Source of the DNA: Paenibacillus sp. FSL H8-0548
Lineage (GTDB): Bacteria > Bacillota > Bacilli > Paenibacillales > Paenibacillaceae
Direction of reading: 5' to 3'
NCBI RefSeq assembly: GCF_038630985.1
Contig: NZ_CP152049.1
Location: 1,755,501 to 1,819,500, forward strand
Length of the DNA: 64,000 bases
The notes under the pieces were generated by a model. That model did no database searches and was not told where the DNA came from. It saw only the letters and a program-made list of their open reading frames with translations. Below, piece after piece: positions 8,952 to 18,885 of this stretch; position 1 is the stretch's first letter; every line of letters starts with the position of its first letter. The translations under genes were made by a program, and so were the position numbers.

Positions 8952-9365
8952 ATGCGTAACGTTTCCAAGCAACAAGCAAGAAAATTGATCGGAAAACAAA
9001 TTTATGCATTACGTCCAGATGGCTCTGTCGTCACTGGCAAGCTCGTCAGGGTTCATCAAAATAAACTGGTCGTAGCTCCACTGAAACAAGAAAAGGGCAA
9101 ACAAGTGCAAACAAAAGCTATTTTAACATTAGTTTTATTTGATCTTCTTGCCATCGGAACTCTTCCGTTTATTGCTGGAGGCTTTGGTGGAGGTGGCGGC
9201 GGCGGTTACGGCGGCGGATGCTGCAACAACAACGTCAACCAAGGCTATGGCAACCAGGGTTACGGGTATCAGGATTACGGAAACCAAGGTTATGGAAATC
9301 AAGGCTACGGGTATCAAGATTATGGGAACCAAGGTTATGGAAATCAAGGCTACAACGGGTACTAA
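8952..9365 (+). CDS. Gly/Tyr/Gln-rich repeat protein, possible spore-surface protein
   Basis: 137 residues in two parts. The first 45 form a small basic domain ([20 protein letters not shown]) that looks like a beta-barrel fold. A hydrophobic stretch, [20 protein letters not shown], at about 58-77 leads into a glycine run, a CC pair, then repeats of YGNQGYG and YGYQDYG to the end. The low-complexity tail resembles spore coat or exosporium proteins of Bacillus; this role is inference. AAAGGAGGG precedes the ATG by 6-8 bases. Confidence 0.8.
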   Translation: MRNVSKQQARKLIGKQIYALRPDGSVVTGKLVRVHQNKLVVAPLKQEKGKQVQTKAILTLVLFDLLAIGTLPFIAGGFGGGGGGGYGGGCCNNNVNQGYGNQGYGYQDYGNQGYGNQGYGYQDYGNQGYGNQGYNGY

Positions 9366-9379
9366 TGGTGTTTAGGCAA

Positions 9380-9832
9380 TCATAGCGGGGTGAGCGGCTT
9401 GAGCAGCTCGTAGCAGCGAAGCTCAGGATAGTAGCCTATGGTACTGTATCCAAGCTTATTGTACAACTGATGGGCTTTATCATTTACTTTATCAACAAAC
9501 AGCCTGGCGACCTTGCAGTGCTGCGCCTGACCGTAGGCCTCGCTATGCGCCATTAGTTTTCTCCCCCATTGCCGATTTCGGTGCTGGGGATGCGTAACCA
9601 TCATATCTAAATACAGAACGTCACCCATGACTTCAAAGTGTATGAAGGAGATTGGCGGGCTTTTTTTGGATAGAGATGCTACATAAGTAACGCCGCGCCG
9701 GAAACGCTTCGGAAGCTCTCTTATGGTCTGAGCATCCAGCTGGTGGACGGTATGCGACAATGGGATAAGCTCAGTGCGAATGAGCCGAACTACCTCAGCC
9801 TCATCAAGCCTAGGATCGTATATGCGTATCAT
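9380..9832 (-). CDS. GNAT-family N-acetyltransferase
   Basis: About 150 residues. The acetyl-CoA-binding motif A is at VTHPQHRNRQWGRKLM near residue 80, followed by the usual beta5-alpha4 end with ARLFVDKVNDKAHQLYNKLGY. The substrate is unknown. Three ATG codons compete (9841, 9838, 9832). The last gives MIRIYDPRL and a spacing of about 10 bases from AGGAAGGG, so it is preferred. It runs towards the Gly/Tyr-rich gene. Confidence 0.85.
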   Translation of the reverse strand: MIRIYDPRLDEAEVVRLIRTELIPLSHTVHQLDAQTIRELPKRFRRGVTYVASLSKKSPPISFIHFEVMGDVLYLDMMVTHPQHRNRQWGRKLMAHSEAYGQAQHCKVARLFVDKVNDKAHQLYNKLGYSTIGYYPELRCYELLKPLTPL

Positions 9833-9921
9833 GATCATCATTCCCTTCCTGCTCTGCTTTGCCCAAATAAATAGAGTGCTGCATGAATTGCTCTTTAAGG
9901 GGCTAAACTATAATATGTATT

Positions 9922-10173
9922 GTGGTTGCGGAATGCTCCGAATACAATTTATGCGAAGAGTTACGAAGGGTTCTTGACGAACGTGGCTTCGGGGCATATA
10001 ATAAAGAAAGTCTTATCTACCACGTACCGGTGTACGCACCATGTGGTAAATACACAATCAGCAATGATGAGGACGAAGTGCTTAGGGCCCTTTTGAACAG
10101 AGAGCGGATGGATCAGCTGCAACCATCGCCAAAATCCCTTTTCTACGAGCTCACCTCGGAGCTGTTTCCTTGA
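9922..10173 (+). CDS. Hypothetical protein, 83 aa
   Basis: Not recognised. It reads as a soluble alpha/beta protein (CEELRRVLDERGFGAYNKES, then SNDEDEVLRALLNRERM). The frame uses a GTG at 9922; the nearest ribosome-site-like sequence, AAGGGG, is about 19 bases upstream, so the exact start is uncertain. Its stop lies just before the ilvB T-box leader. Codon use resembles that of its neighbours, which favours a real gene. Confidence 0.5.
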   Translation: MVAECSEYNLCEELRRVLDERGFGAYNKESLIYHVPVYAPCGKYTISNDEDEVLRALLNRERMDQLQPSPKSLFYELTSELFP

Positions 10174-10176
10174 AAA

Positions 10177-10377
10177 GCAACAATGAAATGTTGCCTATTA
10201 GGGGGAATCGCAGGGCAAGCGTTAAAGTGCCAATAGTATGAGCGCATGTGCACGGCGTTCTTACTTGTGGAGGTTATACATCGGGAGATGTATAACGAAT
10301 TTGGGTGGTACCACGGAAGATATACCTTTCGTCCCTCGTTGCTTCGTTTGAAGCAGGAGGGGCGAAAGGTTTTTTTG
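10177..10377 (+). promoter_or_regulatory. T-box riboswitch leader of the ilv-leu operon
   Basis: The T-box sequence GGGTGGTACCACGG is at 10303-10316. Before it is a perfect stem III-like hairpin (GTTATACATC / GATGTATAAC, 10273-10296) and a further stem at 10236-10268. After it comes the terminator CCTTTCGTCCCTC / GAGGGGCGAAAGG (10325-10369) with eight T. Uncharged tRNA binding would shift it to the antiterminator and switch on the branched-chain amino acid genes. I could not assign the specifier codon; in B. subtilis it is for leucine. Confidence 0.9.
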
Positions 10378-10402
10378 TTTTTTTCTGAGAGGAGGATGAC
10401 TG

Positions 10403-12148
10403 ATGGTAACGCAAGATGCAACACTGAAGTCAAAAGAGGAATTGAAGGAAAGGCTCTCGAAGCCTGAGGTCATATCTGGTTCGGAAATATTGCTTCGTAG
10501 TCTGCTGCTTGAGGGTGTAGATTGTGTGTTCGGCTATCCAGGCGGAGCGGTGTTGTACATTTACGACGCTATGCACGGAAACCCTGATTTCAACCATTTA
10601 CTCACTCGTCATGAGCAAGGTGCTATTCACGCAGCGGATGGCTACGCACGCGCAAGCGGTAAAGTAGGCGTTTGTATTGCAACTTCAGGACCTGGAGCAA
10701 CAAATCTGGTAACGGGTATCGCAACGGCTTATATGGATTCTGTACCTTTAGTTGTTATTACAGGCAATGTCATTTCCAGCTTAATTGGAAGCGACGCTTT
10801 CCAAGAAGCGGACATTACAGGCATTACGATGCCAATTACTAAGCACAGCTACCTCGTGCGTGACGTTGAAGATTTGCCGCGTATTATTCATGAAGCTTTC
10901 CATATCGCGAACACTGGCCGTAAAGGTCCGGTTTTGATTGATATACCTAAAGATATTTCAGCGGCAAAAACATTGTTTAAGCCAGCGACTGAAGTGAGCA
11001 TCCGCGGTTACAACCCGACGGTTTCGCCGAATAAGAATCAAGTGGATAAGCTTATTAAAGCAATAGAGCAAGCTGAGCGTCCACTTATTCTAGCCGGCGG
11101 CGGAGTTGTATACTCTGGCGCACATGAGGAGCTATTCGAATTTGTAACGAAAACACAAATTCCAATTACAACAACGCTGCTTGGTCTGGGAGCTTTCCCA
11201 AGCGGAAATGATCTATTCCTAGGCATGCCGGGTATGCACGGCACTTACACAGCTAACAAATCGATCCAAAGTGCAGATTTGCTTATTAATATCGGCGCTC
11301 GCTTCGATGATCGTGTAACGGGTAAGCTGGCGGGCTTCGCTCCACTGGCCAAAATCGTTCACATCGATATCGATCCAGCTGAGATTGGTAAAAATGTACC
11401 AACGGATATCCCGATCGTAGGCGACGTGAAAACTGTTCTGGAAATCGTTAATAAGCTAGCTGTACGTGCAGAAAAAGCTGACGACTGGCGTGCGAAGCTC
11501 AAAGCATCATGTGAGCAATATCCATTCAGCTACAAGGACTCTGATGTTGAATTGAAGCCGCAGTGGGTTATAGAGCTGATTCACGAAACAACAAATGGCG
11601 ATGCGATCGTAACGACTGACGTTGGCCAGCATCAGATGTGGGCTGCGCAGTATTACAAATTCAACAAGCCGCGTTCATGGGTAACCTCTGGCGGCTTAGG
11701 TACGATGGGCTTTGGTTTCCCATCAGCAATTGGTGCTCAAATGGCTAATCCGGGACGTGTTGTCGTTTCCATTAATGGTGATGGCGGTATGCAAATGTGC
11801 GCGCAAGAGCTTGCGATTTGTGCGATCAATAACATTCCGGTTAAAGTTGTCATTATTAATAATCAGGTGCTTGGAATGGTTCGTCAGTGGCAAGAGCTTA
11901 TTTATGACAACCGCTACAGTCATATTGATCTTTCGGGCAGCCCGGACTTCGTTAAGCTATCCGAGGCATATGGCGTAAAAGGCTTCCGAGCAACGAACAA
12001 AGAAGAAGCCCGTGCAGTATGGGAAGAAGCGCTTAGCCATCCTGGTCCTGCTGTCGTTGAGTTTGTCGTTCGCAAGGAAGAGAACGTCTATCCAATGGTA
12101 GCGCAAGGAAGCACCATCGACGAAATGATCATGGGGGATGCGGAATGA
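10403..12148 (+). CDS. ilvB: Acetolactate synthase large subunit
   Basis: 581 residues. It condenses two pyruvates, or pyruvate with 2-oxobutyrate, using thiamine diphosphate, the first common step to valine, leucine and isoleucine. The catalytic glutamate is in [20 protein letters not shown] near residue 70, the FAD-binding middle domain follows, and the TPP/Mg site [13 protein letters not shown]...[12 protein letters not shown] is near residue 450. It overlaps ilvN by 4 bases (ATGA), so translation is coupled. GAGAGGAGG precedes the ATG. The T-box directly upstream controls it. Confidence 0.97.
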   Translation: MVTQDATLKSKEELKERLSKPEVISGSEILLRSLLLEGVDCVFGYPGGAVLYIYDAMHGNPDFNHLLTRHEQGAIHAADGYARASGKVGVCIATSGPGATNLVTGIATAYMDSVPLVVITGNVISSLIGSDAFQEADITGITMPITKHSYLVRDVEDLPRIIHEAFHIANTGRKGPVLIDIPKDISAAKTLFKPATEVSIRGYNPTVSPNKNQVDKLIKAIEQAERPLILAGGGVVYSGAHEELFEFVTKTQIPITTTLLGLGAFPSGNDLFLGMPGMHGTYTANKSIQSADLLINIGARFDDRVTGKLAGFAPLAKIVHIDIDPAEIGKNVPTDIPIVGDVKTVLEIVNKLAVRAEKADDWRAKLKASCEQYPFSYKDSDVELKPQWVIELIHETTNGDAIVTTDVGQHQMWAAQYYKFNKPRSWVTSGGLGTMGFGFPSAIGAQMANPGRVVVSINGDGGMQMCAQELAICAINNIPVKVVIINNQVLGMVRQWQELIYDNRYSHIDLSGSPDFVKLSEAYGVKGFRATNKEEARAVWEEALSHPGPAVVEFVVRKEENVYPMVAQGSTIDEMIMGDAE

Positions 12149-12630
12149 AAAAACACACGATCGCAGTAATCGTTAACGATCAGCCCGGCGTTCTCCAGCG
12201 TGTATCCGGCTTATTCGGACGCCGTGGCTTCAATATTGAAAGCATCACAGTCGGTTCTAGTGAAGAAGCAGGCTTGTCGCGTATGGTCATCGTCACTTCG
12301 GGTGATGATCATACCCTCGAGCAGGTTACGAAGCAGCTGTACAAATTGATTGATGTCATCAAGGTCATTGACCTGAGCTCTAATCCAATGGTTGGCCGCG
12401 AGCTTGCACTTATTAAAGTAAATGCAGAGCCGAGCTCACGTCCGGAAGTTCTAGGCGTAGTTGAAACTTTCCGCGCAGCGGTTGTTGATATCGGCACACA
12501 TTCGCTTATCGTACAAGTTGTAGGCGATACTGAGAAAATTGATGCTATGGTTGAACTGCTTAAGCCTTATGGCATTCGTGAGCTGTCGCGTACAGGCGTA
12601 ACCGCGCTGAACCGAGGCAACGCTAAGTAA
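12145..12630 (+). CDS. ilvN: Acetolactate synthase regulatory subunit
   Basis: 161 residues with an N-terminal ACT domain ([33 protein letters not shown]) and the C-terminal ALS small-subunit domain ([11 protein letters not shown]). It activates IlvB and gives valine feedback. This is the long, ilvH-like form normal in Bacillota. Confidence 0.96.
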   Translation: MKKHTIAVIVNDQPGVLQRVSGLFGRRGFNIESITVGSSEEAGLSRMVIVTSGDDHTLEQVTKQLYKLIDVIKVIDLSSNPMVGRELALIKVNAEPSSRPEVLGVVETFRAAVVDIGTHSLIVQVVGDTEKIDAMVELLKPYGIRELSRTGVTALNRGNAK

Positions 12631-12699
12631 TCGCTGCATTATAATTATAAAATAGATGCAGGTATACGTTTCACGTTATACTAGACTTATATCTTATAG

Positions 12700-13848
<1,149 letters not shown>

Positions 13849-13856
13849 TAAGAGAT

Positions 13857-13949
13857 AGAATGAACGACCATATCCCGGTTCGCCGGATCGCAGGGCGATG
13901 CGGACCTACGTATCGCCCTGCGGCTCCAGACGCGTGCCGGGATCATTCT
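13857..13949 (+). promoter_or_regulatory. Three-tier hairpin between ilvC and leuA
   Basis: Nested pairings: AGAATG with CATTCT (outer), ATCCCGG with CCGGGAT (middle), and a perfect 10-base inner stem GCAGGGCGAT / ATCGCCCTGC. It ends 6 bases before the leuA ribosome site. No T run follows. Confidence 0.8.
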
Positions 13950-13972
13950 GTTCACGGAGGTGCAATGCACAA

Positions 13973-15517
13973 ATGCGGAAAATTTATGTTTTCGACACAA
14001 CGCTTCGTGATGGAGAGCAATCTCCCGGTGTAAACCTGAACACGAAGGAAAAGGTAGAGATTGCCCTTCAGCTTGAAAGGCTGGGAGTGGACCGTATGGA
14101 GGCTGGCTTCCCAGCAGCTTCACCAGGAGATCTAGCTGCGGTTAATGCGGTAGCACGCGCGGTCAAAAATTGCACAGTTATCGGTCTATCACGTTCACGT
14201 GAGCAAGATATTGATGCCGTTCGTGAAGCACTCATTGGCGCACAGGATCCTTGCATCCATGTGTTCCTTGCTACAAGTCCCATTCACAGGAAGCATAAGC
14301 TTCGGATGGAGAAGGAGCAGGTGCTGGAAACTGCGGAGCGTGCCATTCGCTATGCCAAAAAATATTTTGACAAAGTTGAATTCTCAGCAGAGGATGCTGG
14401 TCGTACAGAGCTGGACTTTTTGTGCCAAGTGGTTGATATGGCGATTAAAGCAGGTGCGACTGTTGTTAATATCCCGGATACGGTCGGTTATTTGAATCCA
14501 CTAGAATTCGGAAACATCTTCAAAACCTTGAAGGAAAATGTACCGAATATCGAGAAAATTCAGCTTAGCGCACATTGTCACGATGATCTGGGGATGGCAA
14601 CTGCCAACTCGCTTGCAGCAATCATGAACGGTGCCGATCAAGTTGAAGGGACCATTAATGGAATTGGGGAGCGTGCAGGCAATACGGCACTTGAAGAGAT
14701 TGCTATGACGCTTGCGACACGCCCTGATTACTTTGGTGCTCAAACGACTTTGAACCTGAAGGAAATTGCTAAGACGAGCCGCCTTGTCAGCAAGCTGACA
14801 GGAATGGTCGTACCAGGCAATAAAGCGATCGTTGGAGCCAATGCCTTCGCGCATGAGTCCGGTATTCACCAGGATGGCATGCTCAAGGAAAAAACGACAT
14901 ACGAAATCATTTCACCGGAAACGATTGGATTGAAAGAGTCTAAGCTTGTCCTTGGCAAGCACTCTGGACGCCATGCATTCCGTGAGAAGCTGATTGATCT
15001 TGGTTATGAGCTTGAGGACGAAGCGGTTAACGCAGCTTTCGCCAAATTCAAGGATCTAGCAGATCGCAAGAAGACGGTAAGTGATGAGGATATTCTTGCC
15101 TTGCTTGAAGAGAAGCTGATTGATACGCCAGAAGTCTTTAGCTTGGAAACGATTCAAGTGAGCTATGGCAATCAATCTACGCCAAGCGCATCCGTTCGAA
15201 TTCGCAAGGCTGAGGGCGAGAGTGTAGAGGAAGTGGCAATCGGCAACGGTTCCGTAGATGCTATCTATAACGCTATCGACAAAGTTACCCAGGAAACTGT
15301 GGAGCTTGAGGACTATTCGATTAAATCCGTGTCGCAGGGCAAGGACGCACAGGGCGAAGTACATGTTGTTTTGAAGCAGGATGAAGTTTCTGCGCAAGGC
15401 CGTGGACTAAGTACTGATATTCTTGAAGCAAGCGCGCGTGCATACATCGATGCACTGAATCGATTAATTGAGAAGCGCAAGACACCAGGCCGTCGCGATA
15501 AGATGAGCTTGATTTAA
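13973..15517 (+). CDS. leuA: 2-isopropylmalate synthase
   Basis: 514 residues. It joins acetyl-CoA and 2-oxoisovalerate, the first committed step to leucine. The signature [12 protein letters not shown] is at residues 7-18, the metal site [14 protein letters not shown] near 200, and the C-terminal LeuA allosteric domain starts near 390 ([14 protein letters not shown]). The ATG at 13973 follows GGAGG by about 12 bases; an upstream in-frame extension reads through the hairpin and was dropped. A terminator follows, so leuB is separate. Confidence 0.97.
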   Translation: MRKIYVFDTTLRDGEQSPGVNLNTKEKVEIALQLERLGVDRMEAGFPAASPGDLAAVNAVARAVKNCTVIGLSRSREQDIDAVREALIGAQDPCIHVFLATSPIHRKHKLRMEKEQVLETAERAIRYAKKYFDKVEFSAEDAGRTELDFLCQVVDMAIKAGATVVNIPDTVGYLNPLEFGNIFKTLKENVPNIEKIQLSAHCHDDLGMATANSLAAIMNGADQVEGTINGIGERAGNTALEEIAMTLATRPDYFGAQTTLNLKEIAKTSRLVSKLTGMVVPGNKAIVGANAFAHESGIHQDGMLKEKTTYEIISPETIGLKESKLVLGKHSGRHAFREKLIDLGYELEDEAVNAAFAKFKDLADRKKTVSDEDILALLEEKLIDTPEVFSLETIQVSYGNQSTPSASVRIRKAEGESVEEVAIGNGSVDAIYNAIDKVTQETVELEDYSIKSVSQGKDAQGEVHVVLKQDEVSAQGRGLSTDILEASARAYIDALNRLIEKRKTPGRRDKMSLI

Positions 15518-15538
15518 ATAGCTGTTATCAGAAATAGG

Positions 15539-15580
15539 CAGGCCACGGAGAAATATCTCGATGTGGACTGTCTCTTTTTG
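15539..15580 (+). terminator. Terminator of the ilv-leuA operon
   Basis: CAGGCCACGGAGA pairs with TCTC..GTGGACTG, then TCTCTTTTTG. The following 210 bases before leuB hold a weak possible promoter (TTGTAA, 17 bases, TACAAA at 15661-15689). Confidence 0.6.
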
Positions 15581-15791
15581 TTTGAGCCTAACAACGCCAT
15601 TTTGCAGGCTCCCTATTCACTTTATAGTCTTAGTCTATAGAGTAAATAGATTTTATATCTTTGTAATCAATCCCGATTTATGGTACAAATGATAATAGAA
15701 TGAGAATGTGAATATAGGCTTGCGTGTTCAACGTGCTATTGTAGTGTTGAATGGACAAGCTTAACTGAAAAAGAGGAGTGTTACATTAATT

Positions 15792-16871
15792 ATGTCAGAA
15801 GTGAAAAAAATCGCAGTTATTGCCGGCGACGGTATTGGACCTGAGGTTGTTGGCGAAGCTCTTAAAGTACTTAAAAAAACAGAAGAGCTTTATGGCTACA
15901 AATTTGAAACAGAGCACGGCCTGTTCGGCGGTATTGCCATCGATGAGAAAGGAACACCGTTGCCGCAAGAGACGCTTGACCTTTGCAAAGGCGCAGACGC
16001 AGTATTGCTAGGCGCAGTAGGTGGACCGAAATGGGACAACAACTCGAAGGAGCTTCGTCCAGAAACAGGCTTGCTTGGCATTCGTAAAGAATTGGGCTTG
16101 TTCTCGAATATTCGTCCAGCGACAGTATTCGATTGCTTGAAGGAAGCATCGACATTGAAGCCTGAAGTTCTTGAAGGCACTGATTTGATCGTTGTTCGTG
16201 AGCTTACAGGCGGTATTTATTTCGGCGAGAAATTCCGTCGTGAAGGTGCGAACGGAGTTGAAGCGGTTGATACTTGCGTATACAATGAACTAGAAATTGA
16301 ACGTATCGTTCGTCAAGGCTTTGATATTGCTATGACTCGCAGCAAACGTCTTGCTTCGGTTGATAAAGCGAATGTACTTGAAACTTCTCGTCTATGGCGC
16401 GAGGTTGTTAATCGGATTGCTCCTGAGTATCCTGAGGTTGAACTTGAGCATGTGCTAGTAGACAACTGTGCAATGCAATTGCTTCGTCGTCCTTCAAGCT
16501 TCGATGTTATCGTAACTGAAAATATGTTCGGCGACATCCTTAGCGATGAAGCAGCGATGCTGACAGGTTCGATTGGTATGCTTTCATCCGCTTCACTTGG
16601 TGAAGGAAGCTTCGGCCTATACGAGCCAGTACATGGCTCGGCACCTGATATTGCAGGTCAAGGGATATCTAACCCAATTGCTACAATTCTATCGGTAGCA
16701 CTTATGTTCCGTCTAACGTTTGGTTATCATGAAGCGGCAGCGGCGATTGAAGCAGCTGTTAAAGAAGTACTAGATGCAGGTCACCGTACAGGCGATATCG
16801 CTGTTGATAAGAGCACAGCAATCGGTACAACTGAAATGGGCGATTTGATCGTAGCAGCACTAAAAAAATAA
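15792..16871 (+). CDS. leuB: 3-isopropylmalate dehydrogenase
   Basis: 359 residues. It oxidises and decarboxylates 3-isopropylmalate with NAD+. Motifs: [10 protein letters not shown] (residues 11-20), [11 protein letters not shown] near 138, and the family signature [20 protein letters not shown] near 240. AAGAGGAG precedes the ATG. It stands alone between terminators; leuC and leuD do not follow and must lie elsewhere. Confidence 0.97.
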   Translation: MSEVKKIAVIAGDGIGPEVVGEALKVLKKTEELYGYKFETEHGLFGGIAIDEKGTPLPQETLDLCKGADAVLLGAVGGPKWDNNSKELRPETGLLGIRKELGLFSNIRPATVFDCLKEASTLKPEVLEGTDLIVVRELTGGIYFGEKFRREGANGVEAVDTCVYNELEIERIVRQGFDIAMTRSKRLASVDKANVLETSRLWREVVNRIAPEYPEVELEHVLVDNCAMQLLRRPSSFDVIVTENMFGDILSDEAAMLTGSIGMLSSASLGEGSFGLYEPVHGSAPDIAGQGISNPIATILSVALMFRLTFGYHEAAAAIEAAVKEVLDAGHRTGDIAVDKSTAIGTTEMGDLIVAALKK

Positions 16872-16878
16872 ATTCAAT

Positions 16879-16893
16879 TTATAATCATTATAA
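16879..16893 (+). promoter_or_regulatory. PerR box before the peroxiredoxin gene
   Basis: TTATAATCATTATAA is an exact match to the Bacillus PerR operator TTATAATnATTATAA. A promoter-like TTGACT at 16913 with TAATAT or GATAAT near 16934-16941 follows, so this site is just upstream of the -35. Confidence 0.85.
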
Positions 16894-17014
16894 TTAAATA
16901 ATGGTTATCATATTGACTTTAATACAAAGTGATGATAATATTTATTAGGCAGTCACACAGAAGATGTTGCATAAAAAAATAAAATTTATGGATAGGTCAA
17001 GGAGGTTTTCTATA

Positions 17015-17563
17015 ATGGCAGATCGTTTGGTAGGTCGTCAAGCACCGGATTTCACATTGGAAACAGCAACAGGAGACGGTAAAGATTTCGGTACAGCATC
17101 ACTTGCAGATTACAAAGGCAAATGGTTGGTATTGTTCTTCTACCCACTAGATTTCACATTCGTTTGCCCTACTGAAATTACAGCTTTGAGCCTTGCAGCT
17201 GCAGATTTCAAAAAATTGGATACTGAAATTCTTGGTGTCAGCGTAGATAGCAAACATAGTCACCGTGCATGGATCAACACGCCGGTTAACGATAATGGTC
17301 TAGGCCAATTGGAATTCCCGCTTGCTGCTGATATCACTAAGAGTGCTGCTCGTGACTATGGCGTGTTGATTGAAGAAGAAGGCGTGGCTCTTCGCGGCCT
17401 ATTCATCATCAACCCAGAAGGCGAAATTCAATACCAAGTTGTTAACCATAACAACGTAGGCCGCAGCGTTGACGAAACGCTTCGCGTATTGCAAGCATTG
17501 CAATCCGGTGGACTTTGCCCTATTAACTGGAAACCAGGTCAACAAACATTGGTAACGAAATAA
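17015..17563 (+). CDS. 2-Cys peroxiredoxin (YkuU-like, AhpC/Prx1 type)
   Basis: 182 residues. It reduces hydrogen peroxide and organic peroxides. The peroxidatic cysteine is in FYPLDFTFVCPTEITAL near residue 52 and the resolving cysteine in GGLCPINWKPG near 170, the typical 2-Cys pattern. It closely resembles B. subtilis YkuU. The ATG at 17015 has AAGGAGG about 8 bases upstream; the longer frame from 16964 lacks a ribosome site. The PerR box upstream predicts induction by peroxide. Confidence 0.95.
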   Translation: MADRLVGRQAPDFTLETATGDGKDFGTASLADYKGKWLVLFFYPLDFTFVCPTEITALSLAAADFKKLDTEILGVSVDSKHSHRAWINTPVNDNGLGQLEFPLAADITKSAARDYGVLIEEEGVALRGLFIINPEGEIQYQVVNHNNVGRSVDETLRVLQALQSGGLCPINWKPGQQTLVTK

Positions 17564-17585
17564 TTATTTTGTAATATAGAAGATA

Positions 17586-17616
17586 AGCTCGCGCCATGAA
17601 ATGGTGCGGGCTTTTT
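17586..17616 (+). terminator. Terminator after the peroxiredoxin gene
   Basis: AGCTCGCGCCAT, loop GAA, ATGGTGCGGGCT, then five T. Confidence 0.85.
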
Positions 17617-17626
17617 CTATTTTAAA

Positions 17627-17719
17627 ATATAGGAAAGTATATCATTTCGCCATACTTTCTCTATATTTCTCGGAATGAAACGCGCTGGCACCGCCGAAGG
17701 ACGGCGACAGCCGTTTCAC
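17627..17719. repeat. Dispersed repeat B, copy 1 (copy 2 at 18709-18800)
   Basis: Starts ATATAGGAAAGTA, then ATCATTTCGC, ATACT, CTCTATATTTCTCGGAATG and a GGCTGGCACCG hairpin ending near CGTTT. The 93-base copy is about 85% identical by eye to the second copy 1.1 kb away, in the same orientation. Confidence 0.85.
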
Positions 17720-18078
17720 CCTGTATAGAGAGTTAAGCGTATTGTAATGCAAAAGCAGGAATTTCCGCTATGCAGGGAGAATAAGTTATACTTAGCCGCA
17801 AAGCTAAAGCAATGACTTTATAATTCGATAGTGTGGAAACCAATACCTGTGATGAGGTTACGCTGCAGTTTGTACAACGTAATCGACGTTACTATTCTGA
17901 ATCGACGCATAGACTGTAGTTTGTGCAATAGATTGTCTATTATAGGGCGATATTCGTTGGTATGAAGCTAATTCTACTGCAATAGTACAATGTAGCCGTC
18001 TGAAATAGCTCAAATGTGAGGTTTTTATTGTTATAAGTGCAGTCTAGGCTGCTTCTCTTTAAACTAGCGGGACTTTAT
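17720..18078. other. Intergenic stretch with CTGCAGTTTGTACAA-type motifs
   Basis: No gene. It contains similar motifs CTGCAGTTTGTACAAC (17863) and CTGTAGTTTGTGCAAT (17914). At about 17972-17997 it has TCTACTGCAATAGTACAATG, related to the repeats at 42610-42686. Confidence 0.5.
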
Positions 18079-18225
18079 CTTACGAAGTAGGTTTGCTGCG
18101 CAAACCTTAGTTGATGCTTACGAAGTAGGTTTGCTGCGCAAACCTTTGGTTGATGCTTACGAAGTAGGTTTGCTGCGCAAACCTTTGGTTGATGCTTACG
18201 AAGTAGGTTTGCTGCGCAAACCTTT
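18079..18225 (+). repeat. Four tandem 38-39 bp repeats, each a perfect hairpin
   Basis: Copies start at 18079, 18117, 18156 and 18195. Each reads CTTACGAAGT then the perfect inverted repeat AGGTTTGC-TGC-GCAAACCT; the first three end in TTGATG. The first copy differs by one missing base plus a change; the fourth runs directly into the ribosome site AGGAGGGG of the next gene. Confidence 0.95.
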
Positions 18226-18239
18226 AGGAGGGGTCGTCA

Positions 18240-18656
18240 ATGAGTTTTTGCTGTGGAGCTAGTATGATTGGTACAAAAGGTACACTGAAGCATAATCGGA
18301 CGCATATTCACAATGTTCCGATTATGTTCTGTCCGTTATGTCACCGTGTTGATATTCATTATTTAATTGAAAATGAATATGAAATATTAGCCGAATATGC
18401 GCATGGCGATGGCGCGGCTGAAGTTGATTTCCAAGAGTATGTGGAGCAGGAAGACAAGGTATTGCTTGAAAATTGCGTCAATCATGAGAATGAAGATCCA
18501 ATGGATGTTGTTTATAGTCAAATAGATATGGCACTTGATTTGCTCAGCTTCGCTAAGCAAATTGAAGATACGGAATGGCAGCTTGTACTGAAGAAGCGTC
18601 TGGGAATGCTGAATAATCGAAGGAATAAGCTCCGTCAGCGTCGTACATCCGTTTAG
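18240..18656 (+). CDS. Hypothetical protein with N-terminal Cys/His cluster
   Basis: 138 residues, family not recognised. The N-terminus has CC at 4-5 and CPLC near 31-34 with HNRTHIHN between, resembling the zinc-finger half of YgiT-type proteins (metal binding is inference). The rest is acidic then helical, ending in a basic tail (NNRRNKLRQRRTS). The ribosome site AGGAGGGG is 6 bases before the ATG and abuts the four-hairpin array. Copies of repeat B lie on each side of the gene, and a terminator follows. Confidence 0.8.
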   Translation: MSFCCGASMIGTKGTLKHNRTHIHNVPIMFCPLCHRVDIHYLIENEYEILAEYAHGDGAAEVDFQEYVEQEDKVLLENCVNHENEDPMDVVYSQIDMALDLLSFAKQIEDTEWQLVLKKRLGMLNNRRNKLRQRRTSV

Positions 18657-18675
18657 TTTATTAACTCGAATGGTT

Positions 18676-18703
18676 AGCCTCCACGCCGGAGGCTTTTCTT
18701 TTT
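18676..18703 (+). terminator. Terminator after the 138-aa gene
   Basis: AGCCTCC, loop ACGCC, GGAGGCT, then TTTTCTTTTT. Confidence 0.85.
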
Positions 18704-18708
18704 GGAGA

Positions 18709-18800
18709 ATATAGGAAAGTAGATCATTTCGCTATACTATCTCTATATTTCTCGGAATGAAACGGCTGGCACCGTTAAAGGAAGGCGTCTGTCGTTTTAC
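18709..18800. repeat. Dispersed repeat B, copy 2
   Basis: Same orientation as 17627-17719. The final hairpin differs in sequence on both arms but still pairs (AAACGGC.. with ..GTCGTTT), which suggests the structure is kept. Confidence 0.85.
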
Positions 18801-18830
18801 ATTGCATAAATGAAAATGTTCTCATAATGT

Positions 18831-18860
18831 ACCCCCTGAAACCGTATAGACAGAAACGAA
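18831..18860 (+). promoter_or_regulatory. SigI-type promoter of sigI-rsgI
   Basis: ACCCCC at 18831-18836 and CGAA at 18857-18860 resemble the -35 and -10 elements reported for SigI promoters, about 26 bases before the sigI start. SigI genes are known to be autoregulated. The 20-base gap between the elements should be checked against known sites. Confidence 0.55.
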
Positions 18861-18885
18861 TCATACTAGTAGTGAGGTGGAGCGG

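Noticed and set aside
13898..13972. N-terminal extension of LeuA by 25 codons
   Set aside because: It is the arm of a structured RNA; the ATG at 13973 begins at the conserved start of the family.
18079..18225. CRISPR array
   Set aside because: The whole unit repeats, including the part that would be the spacer; there are no varying spacers and no cas genes.
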